Notes under the pieces: model-generated | Seen by the model: only the letters and a program-made list of their open reading frames with translations | Told to the model about the DNA's origin: nothing | Databases searched by the model: none | In this document: positions 40,385 through 45,236 of the stretch, piece by piece | Position numbering within the stretch: the stretch's first letter is position 1 | Layout of the letters: each line of letters opens with the position of its first letter | Translations under genes and position numbers: made by a program | NCBI GenBank assembly: GCA_900544705.1 | Contig: UQWH01000012.1 | Coordinates: forward strand, 1 to 45,236 | Source of the DNA: an uncultured Eubacteriales bacterium | GTDB lineage: Bacteria > Bacillota > Clostridia > Oscillospirales > Oscillospiraceae | Length of the DNA stretch: 45,236 nucleotides | Direction: 5' to 3'

Positions 40385-41266
40385 ATGCTGTTGTTTTTGC
40401 TGCTGACGATTCTTGTCTATGAACGCTGTTTTCGTCGTTACGATGCGCCGAAAGCGGAGGACTTCGGCTGCCCCTACCGCCGGGTTTCGTTTGAAAGCGG
40501 CGGAAAAGCCCTGCAAGGTTATCTCTTCGGCGAGGGCGAATCTCTGGTCGTCATGGCCGCAGGGCTGGGAAACAGTGCCTGCCACTACAGCCCGCAGATC
40601 CGTTATTTTCAAGCTGCCGGCAAGCGTGTCTTTGCCTTCGACTACACCGGCTGCTATGAAAGCGAGGGGCGCTCCTGCCGCGGATTTCCGCAGGCGCTGG
40701 ACGATCTGCGCGCTGCGCTGCGCTTTCTGCGCGAGAACGACCTGTTCGGCAGCAAATACCTGTGCCTCTTCGGCCACAGCATGGGCGGCTACGCCGTGTG
40801 CAGTATTCTTTCCGAATGTGCGGCGGACGCCGCGGTGAGCGTCGGCGGCGTCAACAGCGCCATGGAAGCAACCATCTCCGGCGTATATCATTTTTTCGGC
40901 CGCCTCGCCTTTCTGCACTATCCCTTTCTCTATGCCTACCAGTGCCTGCGCTTCGGGCGGCGCGCCTTGCTGCGCGAAGCCATCGACGGCGCGCAGGATG
41001 CCCGCGCCTTGCTGCTTGTCAATGGGGTCAACGACTGGATCGCGCCTCTGGACCGCGCCTCCGTCATTTCCCACGTTCATCAGGTCAGAAACAGCGGCGT
41101 GCAGTGCCTGCTCTGGGGTGAGGAGGGCCGCGACGGCCATGCGGATCTGCTCTTCAGCGATCGCCCGGAAGACGCAAATCCCCTGCTGATGCGCCGTATC
41201 AACGCATTTTTTGACGACGCCGTCCGCGTCCGGGAAGCGCCTCAAAAAAAGTGTCAGAAATCCTGA
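40385..41266 (+). CDS. Membrane-anchored alpha/beta-hydrolase
   Basis: This 293-aa protein has an N-terminal hydrophobic helix (MLLFLLLTILVYERCF) that probably anchors it. A hydrolase domain follows with an oxyanion-side MAAGLGNSACHY motif, nucleophile Ser in FGHSMGGYAV (about residue 137) and later DWIAPLD and DGHADLLF for the Asp/His pair. The start at 40385 follows AAAGGAGCCG; the in-frame ATG 16 codons upstream lacks a ribosome site. It is divergent from the other hydrolase and may be a distant paralogue. Confidence 0.85.
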   Translation: MLLFLLLTILVYERCFRRYDAPKAEDFGCPYRRVSFESGGKALQGYLFGEGESLVVMAAGLGNSACHYSPQIRYFQAAGKRVFAFDYTGCYESEGRSCRGFPQALDDLRAALRFLRENDLFGSKYLCLFGHSMGGYAVCSILSECAADAAVSVGGVNSAMEATISGVYHFFGRLAFLHYPFLYAYQCLRFGRRALLREAIDGAQDARALLLVNGVNDWIAPLDRASVISHVHQVRNSGVQCLLWGEEGRDGHADLLFSDRPEDANPLLMRRINAFFDDAVRVREAPQKKCQKS

Positions 41267-41274
41267 AATAATCC

Positions 41275-41303
41275 TTGACAAGATCGCCTCGTGCTGATAT
41301 AAT
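41275..41303 (+). promoter_or_regulatory. Promoter of tRNA-Thr
   Basis: TTGACA-N17-TATAAT, a perfect consensus 21 bases upstream of the tRNA. Confidence 0.9.
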
Positions 41304-41324
41304 ATGGAAGCTGTCAATACAGAC

Positions 41325-41400
<76 letters not shown>

Positions 41401-41402
41401 TG

Positions 41403-41430
41403 AAAAAGCCTTGATTTTCAAGGCTTTTTT
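41403..41430 (+). terminator. Terminator of tRNA-Thr
   Basis: AAAAAGCCTTGA (41403-41414) pairs with TCAAGGCTTTTT (41418-41429), directly after the tRNA. Confidence 0.9.
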
Positions 41431-41508
41431 CTTTTTGCCTTGAATCTACTTCCCGTCCCGGAAAGCCATTTAGCTACTATTTGGCTACTGGAGCGGGATT
41501 TTTTGTTT

Positions 41509-41660
41509 TCATGCCTCTTTGGAGAGGAGATTTTCCAGCGCATCCGCTGCTTTTCGGTCGCTCTCCTTCAAGGCATGAGCATATATGTTCATCGTGGTGG
41601 AGGTCTGCGCGTGGCCGAGTCTGCTTGATACTCCCAGCAGTTCAACGATTACCCCAGCTG
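41509..41660 (-). pseudogene. C-terminal remnant of a tyrosine recombinase
   Basis: The minus strand encodes about 46 codons reading VELLGVSSRLGHAQTSTTM, then NIYAHALKESDRKAADAL, then ENLLSKEA and a stop. This is the last catalytic block of a phage-type integrase: LGHAxTxTTxxIYAH with the nucleophile Tyr in NIYAH. Reading back, an in-frame TAA ends the fragment near 41660, where a 20-base unit GTAATCGTT.AAC.GCTGGG is present twice in tandem. The rest of the gene is gone. The fragment lies just past tRNA-Thr and its terminator, so it is likely debris of an older element that used that tRNA. Confidence 0.85.
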
Positions 41661-41710
41661 TTTAACGATTACAACGGCACAGAAAGCTACAATCCTCCTA
41701 AAACGCACAA

Positions 41711-41742
41711 AACCCCGCCGCTGAATTGCCTGCAGCGGGGTT
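41711..41742. terminator. Terminator-like hairpin
   Basis: AACCCC...GCTG pairs with CAGC...GGGGTT across a small bulge. It lies in the gene-free stretch 41661-41795 between the integrase remnant and the displaced tRNA fragment. Nothing else was recognised there. Confidence 0.45.
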
Positions 41743-41794
41743 CGTTTATGAGCCCGAACAGCCGAAAAGCCTGATTCCAAGCGGTTTTCGGGTA

Positions 41795-41833
41795 TAGAAA
41801 AATCCACCGTAATTCTATCAAAATTACGGTGGA
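41795..41833 (-). terminator. Terminator following the displaced tRNA 3' half
   Basis: TCCACCGTAATT (41803-41814) pairs with AATTACGGTGGA (41822-41833), with TTTTTCTATA following on the minus strand. It lies 4 bases beyond the CCA end of the tRNA fragment, as expected for the original chromosomal tRNA terminator. Confidence 0.8.
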
Positions 41834-41837
41834 CTTA

Positions 41838-41885
41838 TGGTGGACGATATAGGACTCGAACCTATGACCTTCCGCACGTCAAGCT
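41838..41885 (-). other. Displaced tRNA 3' half: attachment site of the integrated element
   Basis: The minus strand reads as a tRNA from the anticodon loop to CCA: TTGACGT loop, variable AGGTC, T-arm ATAGG-TTCGAGT-CCTAT, acceptor strand ATCGTCC and ACCA. There is no 5' half. The anticodon position reads GAC, which suggests tRNA-Val, but the base 3' of it is unusual, so identity is uncertain. The integrase gene ends inside this fragment (its last codons are CGA/GRS-coding bases of the tRNA). It is the typical scar left when an element integrates into the 3' part of a tRNA gene, with the native terminator still attached on the chromosome side. Confidence 0.8.
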
Positions 41886-42788
41886 AAGTTTAGCCACCGC
41901 ATCTCGTTTGGCTGCAAGATCTGGATGCAAGTAACGCGCCGTGCTCTTTATGTCACTATGACCAAGGAGCTGCTGCACCGTCCGAAGATCCGCGCCAGCC
42001 TGTAGTGTAAGCGTTGCAAAAGTATGCCTGCAACTGTGTACCGATAAATAGCGCACGTCGTGCGCATCCCGCAGGTCGCGAAAGAAAGCCCGGTAATCGC
42101 GCGAAAAATTACACGGCGACAACAAGTTGCCGGATCTGGTCGTAAAAATATACTCACTTCGCCGCGGGAGGCTTTGAAGATAATATTCCACCTCTGGCAG
42201 AAGCGGGACAGTACGCAAACTGCCCTGTGTTTTTGCAACAAATTCCTCAACGCAGGGAGAACCATTCTGAAGAAATACTCCCCTTTTGATTTCCAGCGTT
42301 CTATCCGTAAGATCGGCCCATTTCAACCCAAGCAGTTCCCCACGGCGCAGGCCCGTAAGCAGCAATGTAATAATGCCGGTTGCAATTCTTTTCCGTTCAT
42401 AACCGGCCGCAAAATAAAGGATATCCCGCGTTTCCTCCGCTGTAAAGGAAACTCTGGGGCGTTCAATAATCCGAGGGATTTTCAAATAAGCTGTAGGATT
42501 GTGGTCACAAAAGCCATTCGCCTGCGCATCGGTGAAGAGCCCTCTGAGCAGAACCCTCATCTTATCCATGTAGGACTTGGAGGCGTTCTGAGCAAACTGG
42601 TTTACAAATTTTTGCAAATGTATCGGCAGGATTTCTGCCACGCTTTTATTTCCCAGCTCCTCCGGAATATATCTTATCAGCAGTTCAAGCTGATGGTACG
42701 AAGTATCTTTCATCGTGCCTTTCTTGTAGGCATCAAGCCACTGTGAAACCCATTCGTAGAGCGTAATTTCTGTTACTTTTTTGGTCAT
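41862..42788 (-). CDS. Tyrosine recombinase / integrase
   Basis: This 308-aa integrase has an N-terminal SAM-like core-binding domain (about residues 8-95) and a catalytic domain with Arg in LTGLRRGELLGLKWADL, the HSCRHTFATL motif, LGHSDIKSTARYLHP carrying the nucleophile Tyr, and a Lys in the beta-hairpin region. All catalytic residues are present, so it should be active. The 3' end lies in the tRNA attachment fragment, so the integrase reads outwards to the left end of the element, which extends rightward past the window. It is AT-richer than the neighbouring chromosome. Confidence 0.95.
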   Translation of the reverse strand: MTKKVTEITLYEWVSQWLDAYKKGTMKDTSYHQLELLIRYIPEELGNKSVAEILPIHLQKFVNQFAQNASKSYMDKMRVLLRGLFTDAQANGFCDHNPTAYLKIPRIIERPRVSFTAEETRDILYFAAGYERKRIATGIITLLLTGLRRGELLGLKWADLTDRTLEIKRGVFLQNGSPCVEEFVAKTQGSLRTVPLLPEVEYYLQSLPRRSEYIFTTRSGNLLSPCNFSRDYRAFFRDLRDAHDVRYLSVHSCRHTFATLTLQAGADLRTVQQLLGHSDIKSTARYLHPDLAAKRDAVAKLSLTCGRS

Positions 42789-42907
42789 TTCTTATTTCTT
42801 CACCTTTCTTTTATAGTGTAACAGAAATATTAGCACACTTTTATGCAAATAGCATTGTTAAATGCACTTACACAGCAAAAAAACAACTATAAAATGGAGG
42901 TGATAAA

Positions 42908-43075
42908 GTGACAAGTAGTAGAGATATCGACCGGCTTCTGCAAGAGCTTGAGCAAAGAATTGAAATAGATCAGGAAGGCTATGCGGAAGCCGAAAACGAC
43001 TATGATGAGGAAGTTACGTACTCTCTTGATGAGCTCCTGATGCATCGGGAGGAAGAACCGAAAGCGAGACAATAA
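42908..43075 (+). CDS. Small acidic protein of unknown function
   Basis: This is a 55-aa reading frame with a GTG start preceded by GGAGGTG. The product is acidic and helical (DIDRLLQELEQRIEIDQEGY, then SLDELLMHREEEP) with no family I recognise. Its stop overlaps the ATG of the truncated lipoprotein frame (TAATG). The upstream TATAAAATGGAGGTGA is nearly the same as that in front of the intact lipoprotein at 43695, so the two loci are duplicates of one arrangement. Confidence 0.6.
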   Translation: MTSSRDIDRLLQELEQRIEIDQEGYAEAENDYDEEVTYSLDELLMHREEEPKARQ

Positions 43076-43197
43076 TGAAAAAGCTAAGGAAACCTCCAGC
43101 CCTTCTTGCGGCGCTAGCGCTGGCGGCAATGGCAGCCTGTCAGGAAGCACCGGCAGAGCCAGATGCAATTTCCGGCGATAGCGTCAAAACGTCATAG
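43075..43197 (+). pseudogene. Truncated lipoprotein (paralogue of the 43737 lipoprotein)
   Basis: Forty codons: a lipoprotein signal peptide (PPALLAALALAAMAACQEAP, lipobox MAAC) and then about 17 residues before a stop. It is nearly identical to the start of the intact lipoprotein at 43737 (ALLAALALAASMAACQKAP, AEPDA). The long Ser/Pro linker and C-terminal domain are absent. Either a decayed duplicate or a very small lipopeptide; translational coupling to the acidic protein leaves expression possible. Confidence 0.6.
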
Positions 43198-43221
43198 TAG
43201 TAAAAAGCAGGGGGAGCCGTC

Positions 43222-43250
43222 TTGTAATCAGTCGATTTCTCTGCTATAAT
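43222..43250 (+). promoter_or_regulatory. Promoter of toxin 1
   Basis: TTGTAA-N17-TATAAT, the same boxes and spacing as the second locus (44774-44802). Confidence 0.85.
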
Positions 43251-43304
43251 TAACTTGGCGCTTCGGCGTCCGAGGAGCTGCCACACAACGGCGGACGGAT
43301 TGTT

Positions 43305-43322
43305 CTCCCGGCTTACGGGAGG
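43305..43322 (+). promoter_or_regulatory. Shine-Dalgarno-sequestering hairpin of toxin 1
   Basis: CTCCCG (43305-43310), GCTTA loop, CGGGAG (43316-43321) buries the GGGAGG ribosome site 8 bases before the ATG. The second locus has the same stem with a different loop (TTTTA), so the stem is conserved while the loop varies. Confidence 0.8.
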
Positions 43323-43330
43323 TGATGCAT

Positions 43331-43423
43331 ATGAACTACGTTACTTATGAGGCATTATTTGCCCTTGTAATGGCAGTATGTGCAGTCATTTCTCTGGTGT
43401 TGAACCAAAGAAACAAAAAGTAA
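43331..43423 (+). CDS. Candidate type I toxin: 30-aa hydrophobic peptide (holin-like toxin family)
   Basis: The peptide begins MNYVTYEALFALVMAVCAV, continues ISLVLNQRNKK, and has one membrane helix and a basic tail. The TYEAL start followed by a hydrophobic helix and polar C-terminus is the pattern of Bacillota holin-like type I toxins (TxpA/Hol_Tox-type). The strong but hairpin-locked ribosome site and the convergent antisense RNA downstream support a toxin-antitoxin role. Homologous to the 44884 peptide (first 10 residues identical but for one). Toxicity is inferred. Confidence 0.75.
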   Translation: MNYVTYEALFALVMAVCAVISLVLNQRNKK

Positions 43424-43446
43424 TTTTTTGCGCACATAATACGCAT

Positions 43447-43535
43447 ATAAAAAGATTACTCCGTCCAAACCCTTCCAAAGCGTGACGGAGTAATCTGTTA
43501 ACACGGGAGAGCAACCGTTCGTCGGCAGCTCCTTT
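43447..43535 (-). ncRNA. Candidate antisense antitoxin RNA 1
   Basis: About 89 nt, convergent to toxin 1. The promoter lies at 43542-43569. The terminator AGATTACTCCGTC / GACGGAGTAATCT (43453-43465, 43484-43496; 13-bp arms) with minus-strand TTTTTATA lies just past the toxin stop. It would overlap the toxin mRNA 3' region. Its 5' part (GGAGCTGCC, ACGG, TTGCTCTCCCG) matches the toxin 5' leader in the same sense, so toxin mRNA contains an inverted copy of its own leader. Confidence 0.75.
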
Positions 43536-43541
43536 GTCTAC

Positions 43542-43569
43542 AGTATACCACAGGATTTTATTTTTGCAA
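43542..43569 (-). promoter_or_regulatory. Promoter of antitoxin RNA 1
   Basis: On the minus strand TTGCAA (43569-43564), 16-base spacer, TATACT (43547-43542). Identical in sequence and spacing to the second locus. Confidence 0.85.
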
Positions 43570-43590
43570 CAACGAAAAATAATTTTTTCT

Positions 43591-43628
43591 ACGGGATCGT
43601 TTTCTACGGGAAACGATCCCGTTCTTGA
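43591..43628 (+). terminator. Terminator downstream of the first toxin-antitoxin locus
   Basis: CGGGATCGTTT (43592-43602) pairs with AAACGATCCCG (43611-43621), then TTCTTG. If toxin transcripts pass the first hairpin they would end here, overlapping the whole antisense RNA. Confidence 0.7.
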
Positions 43629-43653
43629 TTCCCGCAAGCATTTTTGATTTCTG

Positions 43654-43682
43654 TTGACATTGCAAACAAAGGCTTATAAAAT
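43654..43682 (+). promoter_or_regulatory. Promoter of the 43737 lipoprotein
   Basis: TTGACA-N17-TAAAAT. Transcription would start near 43689, a few bases before an in-frame ATG at 43695, but the lipoprotein start at 43737 has the proper leader and ribosome site. Confidence 0.7.
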
Positions 43683-43736
43683 GGAGGTGAGAACATGAAA
43701 GACATCAAAAATATCAGGAAGAACGGAGGTACATCA

Positions 43737-44666
43737 ATGAATCTGAAACGCATTACCGCCCTTCTTGCGGCGCTGGCGCTGGCGGCGTCAATGGCAGCCT
43801 GTCAGAAAGCACCGGCAGAGCCGGACGCGACGCCCAGCGACAGCAGCGCTGCATCGAGTACGGCGGAAGAATCTGAAAAGCCCTCGGCCGCGACGGGGAC
43901 GAAGGGCAGCACGGCAAGCTCCGGCAAGGATGCAGCTCCGGCCGACGAGCCGACCGAAAGCAGCGAGAACGGCCAAAAAGAAACCACGCCCGGCAGCTCA
44001 TCCGGGAGTGAGAAGCCGACGAGCGGCAGCCAGAAGCCCACGGAAAAGCCGCAGCAGCCGACGGAGAAGCCCACGACCGGCAGCAAGCCGCCAGAGAGCA
44101 GCAAGCCCAGCGAAAGCACCGCAAAGCCAACAGAACCGAAGCCCACTACACCGCCCCATCAGCACAGCTACAAAACCACGACGGTAGCTGCAACCTGCAC
44201 CACAGGTGGCTACACACTCCACGAGTGTTCATGCGGTGCAAGTTACAAGGATGGCCAGACCGCAGCGCTTGGCCATAGCTACGTAGATACCGTGGTCGCG
44301 CCGACAACCTCTTCTCAGGGTTACACTGAGCATACTTGTAGCCGTTGCGGGGACAGCTACAAGGACAGTTATACCGATCCTGTCCGCTGGGATACGGAAG
44401 AGGTTGTCGCGCGAATCTGCGCTCAGGGCAATGAATACGTCCGGTCGCTGGGGCTGACGGTGGATCCGAATGTTGGCTCTTGGGCTGCACCACAAAGCAC
44501 TAGTGGATGGGTTCCAGATAATCCAGAAGCATGGCTCTTGCAGCGCGTTAAAGAAAGTGTCGATTATTGGGTGAGAAACCCAACTTGTAGTATGTCGAGA
44601 TTTAACGTAACCTATGGCCCGGATGAATACGGCGGATGGTACGTCTACGTCATGTATGGTCGTTAA
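43737..44666 (+). CDS. Surface lipoprotein with low-complexity stalk and Cys-pair repeats
   Basis: This 309-aa protein starts at the ATG at 43737 (GGAGGT upstream). A lipoprotein signal peptide with lipobox SMAAC (Cys near residue 22) is followed by a stalk of about 115 residues rich in Ser, Pro, Lys, Thr and Glu. Two tandem units of about 35 residues follow, with HSYKTTTVAATCTTGGYTLH ECSCG and HSYVDTVVAPTTSSQGYTEH TCSRCG patterns, common in secreted clostridial proteins. The C-terminal domain of about 85 residues begins near DTEEVVARICAQGNEYVRSL and ends WYVYVMYGR; it is not recognised. An in-frame ATG 14 codons upstream is possible but would bury the signal peptide. Confidence 0.8.
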   Translation: MNLKRITALLAALALAASMAACQKAPAEPDATPSDSSAASSTAEESEKPSAATGTKGSTASSGKDAAPADEPTESSENGQKETTPGSSSGSEKPTSGSQKPTEKPQQPTEKPTTGSKPPESSKPSESTAKPTEPKPTTPPHQHSYKTTTVAATCTTGGYTLHECSCGASYKDGQTAALGHSYVDTVVAPTTSSQGYTEHTCSRCGDSYKDSYTDPVRWDTEEVVARICAQGNEYVRSLGLTVDPNVGSWAAPQSTSGWVPDNPEAWLLQRVKESVDYWVRNPTCSMSRFNVTYGPDEYGGWYVYVMYGR

Positions 44667-44758
44667 ATCAAAAAAAATAACATTTTAACGTTTTAACATT
44701 ATGACGTTAAAACATCAAAACATCTAAATGTTATAACGGTACCAAAAAATAGCAAAAA
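44667..44758. other. AT-rich intergenic stretch with repeated inverted motifs
   Basis: Contains AACATTTTAACGTTTTAACA and, 8 bases on, GTTAAAAC as exact inverse of GTTTTAAC, followed by more AACATC/AACATCT-like units. It has no open reading frame and does not look like a standard terminator. It could bind a protein or be simple drift. Confidence 0.4.
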
Positions 44759-44802
44759 AGCAGAGGAATCGGCTTGTAATCAGTCGATTCCTCTGCTATA
44801 AT
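44759..44802 (+). promoter_or_regulatory. Promoter of toxin 2 inside a perfect inverted repeat
   Basis: TTGTAA (44774-44779)-N17-TATAAT (44797-44802). AGCAGAGGAATCG upstream and CGATTCCTCTGCT downstream form a 13-bp inverted repeat whose loop carries the -35 box. In locus 1 the upstream arm has decayed. Operator or structured terminator of the preceding lipoprotein. Confidence 0.75.
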
Positions 44803-44857
44803 TAACCTGACGCTTCGGCGTCCGAGGAGCTGCCACAACAACGGCGGACGGATTGTT

Positions 44858-44875
44858 CTCCCGTTTTACGGGAGG
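44858..44875 (+). promoter_or_regulatory. Shine-Dalgarno-sequestering hairpin of toxin 2
   Basis: CTCCCG (44858-44863), TTTTA loop, CGGGAG (44869-44874), masking GGGAGG before the ATG at 44884. Confidence 0.8.
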
Positions 44876-44883
44876 TGATGCGT

Positions 44884-44967
44884 ATGAATCATGTTACTTA
44901 TGAGGCATTATTTGCTTTCGTAGTCATGCTCTGCGCGGTCATTTCTCTGTTTCAGAGAAAGCGCTAA
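44884..44967 (+). CDS. Candidate type I toxin 2: 27-aa hydrophobic peptide
   Basis: The peptide begins MNHVTYEALFAFVVMLCAV and ends ISLFQRKR: one membrane helix and a basic tail, paralogous to the 43331 peptide. The locus keeps the same promoter, leader hairpin, antisense RNA and terminators while the peptide itself varies, which argues that both are functional genes. A nearly identical leader (GCTTCGGCGTCCGAGGAGCT) precedes both. Confidence 0.75.
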   Translation: MNHVTYEALFAFVVMLCAVISLFQRKR

Positions 44968-44979
44968 TCTTTTTAATAA

Positions 44980-45068
44980 ATAAAAAGATTACTCCGTCCC
45001 AATGCCTTCCAAGCGTGACGGAGTAATCTGTTAACCAGGGAGAGCAACCGTTCGTCGGCAGCTCCTTT
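44980..45068 (-). ncRNA. Candidate antisense antitoxin RNA 2
   Basis: Convergent to toxin 2, with promoter at 45075-45102 and terminator AGATTACTCCGTC (44986-44998) / GACGGAGTAATCT (45017-45029). The loop differs from RNA 1 (CAATGCCTTCCAAGCGT-type versus CAAACCCTTCCAAAGCGT-type), and so do bases near the GCTCTCCC segment, which might give pair specificity. Confidence 0.75.
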
Positions 45069-45074
45069 GTCTAC

Positions 45075-45102
45075 AGTATACCACAGGATTTTATTTTTGC
45101 AA
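45075..45102 (-). promoter_or_regulatory. Promoter of antitoxin RNA 2
   Basis: TTGCAA, 16-base spacer, TATACT on the minus strand, the same as in locus 1. Confidence 0.85.
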
Positions 45103-45126
45103 CAACGAAAAATAATTTTTTTCTAT

Positions 45127-45162
45127 GGGATCGTTTTCGATTTGAAAACGATCCCGTTTTTT
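45127..45162 (+). terminator. Terminator downstream of the second toxin-antitoxin locus
   Basis: GGGATCGTTTTC (45127-45138) pairs with GAAAACGATCCC (45144-45155), then GTTTTTT. Same position as 43591-43628. Confidence 0.85.
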
Positions 45163-45194
45163 ATATCTCAAAATCAAATTCAGGAGGAAAAGCA

Positions 45195-45236
45195 ATGAAA
45201 CAATGCAAACGGCTGGCAGCACTGCTTTTATGCCTC
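45195..45236 (+). CDS. Start of a further lipoprotein-like gene (partial)
   Basis: ATG after AGGAGGAAAAGCA; the 14 codons in the window read MKQCKRLAALLLCL, the start of a lipoprotein or secretory signal peptide. Its position after the toxin-antitoxin locus repeats the layout at 43591-43737. The rest lies outside the window. Confidence 0.55.
   Translation, partial: MKQCKRLAALLLCL

Noticed and set aside
41440..41628. 62-97 aa plus-strand frames in the region after tRNA-Thr
   Set aside because: They are antisense to the integrase remnant, whose conserved motif is on the minus strand.
43753..44222. Minus-strand frames opposite the lipoprotein stalk
   Set aside because: Produced by the low-complexity Ser/Pro/Lys coding sequence; no independent support.

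Overview
The window looks like the chromosome of a GC-rich, spore-forming, anaerobic Bacillota (Clostridia), most likely an Oscillospiraceae-type gut bacterium. The lineage is an inference. It rests on a sporulation sigma factor (SigG), PyrR attenuation, a YlmC/YmxH protein, a 2[4Fe-4S] ferredoxin, clostridial-type regulators and a clostridial-style ethanolamine (eut) microcompartment operon.

Layout. 1-3.8 kb: a heterodimeric ABC exporter. 3.9-6.2 kb: a ClpC-type unfoldase. 6.3-8.1 kb: ferredoxin, an N6-methyltransferase and RsmI. 8.4-10.6 kb: a PadR / HAAS-domain / DUF4097 envelope-stress-like operon. 10.8-13.3 kb: an HtrA protease and an unknown zinc-ribbon protein. 13.4-24.1 kb: a tightly packed 13-gene eut operon (eutG-A-B-C-L-E-M-T-pduL-unknown-N-H-Q) for ethanolamine cleavage, acetaldehyde processing and the shell. 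No eutVW, eutS, eutP, eutJ or eutK is present here. 24.4-28.4 kb: small metabolic and envelope genes on both strands. 28.6-33.6 kb: an APC permease, a secreted SLH/CHAP-like protein and a GntR-ABC operon. 33.6-36.7 kb: tsf, rpsB, ylmC and sigG. 36.8-39.0 kb: a PyrR-attenuated pyrR-uraA operon. 39.3-41.3 kb: two alpha/beta hydrolases. 41.3-45.2 kb: a tRNA-Thr, an integrase remnant, then the left end of an integrated element that starts in a displaced tRNA 3' half. That element carries an integrase, small lipoproteins and two candidate type I toxin-antitoxin modules, and runs out of the window.

Two signals stand out. First, a palindrome-rich interspersed element of about 195-262 bp occurs four times (1-48 partial, 8160-8421, 24133-24326, 39037-39297). 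The three complete copies lie between convergent gene ends. Two of them sit exactly between two perfect direct copies of an intrinsic terminator hairpin (32 bp and 29 bp). This looks like a small mobile element that inserts at bidirectional terminators and duplicates them. Second, two tandem loci in the accessory region each encode a 27-30 aa hydrophobic peptide with a Shine-Dalgarno locked in a hairpin, and a convergent antisense RNA with its own promoter and terminator. They alternate with short lipoprotein genes, which suggests a repeating lipoprotein/toxin-antitoxin cassette.

All calls come from reading the sequence. No database search was made, so family names rest on recognised motifs.
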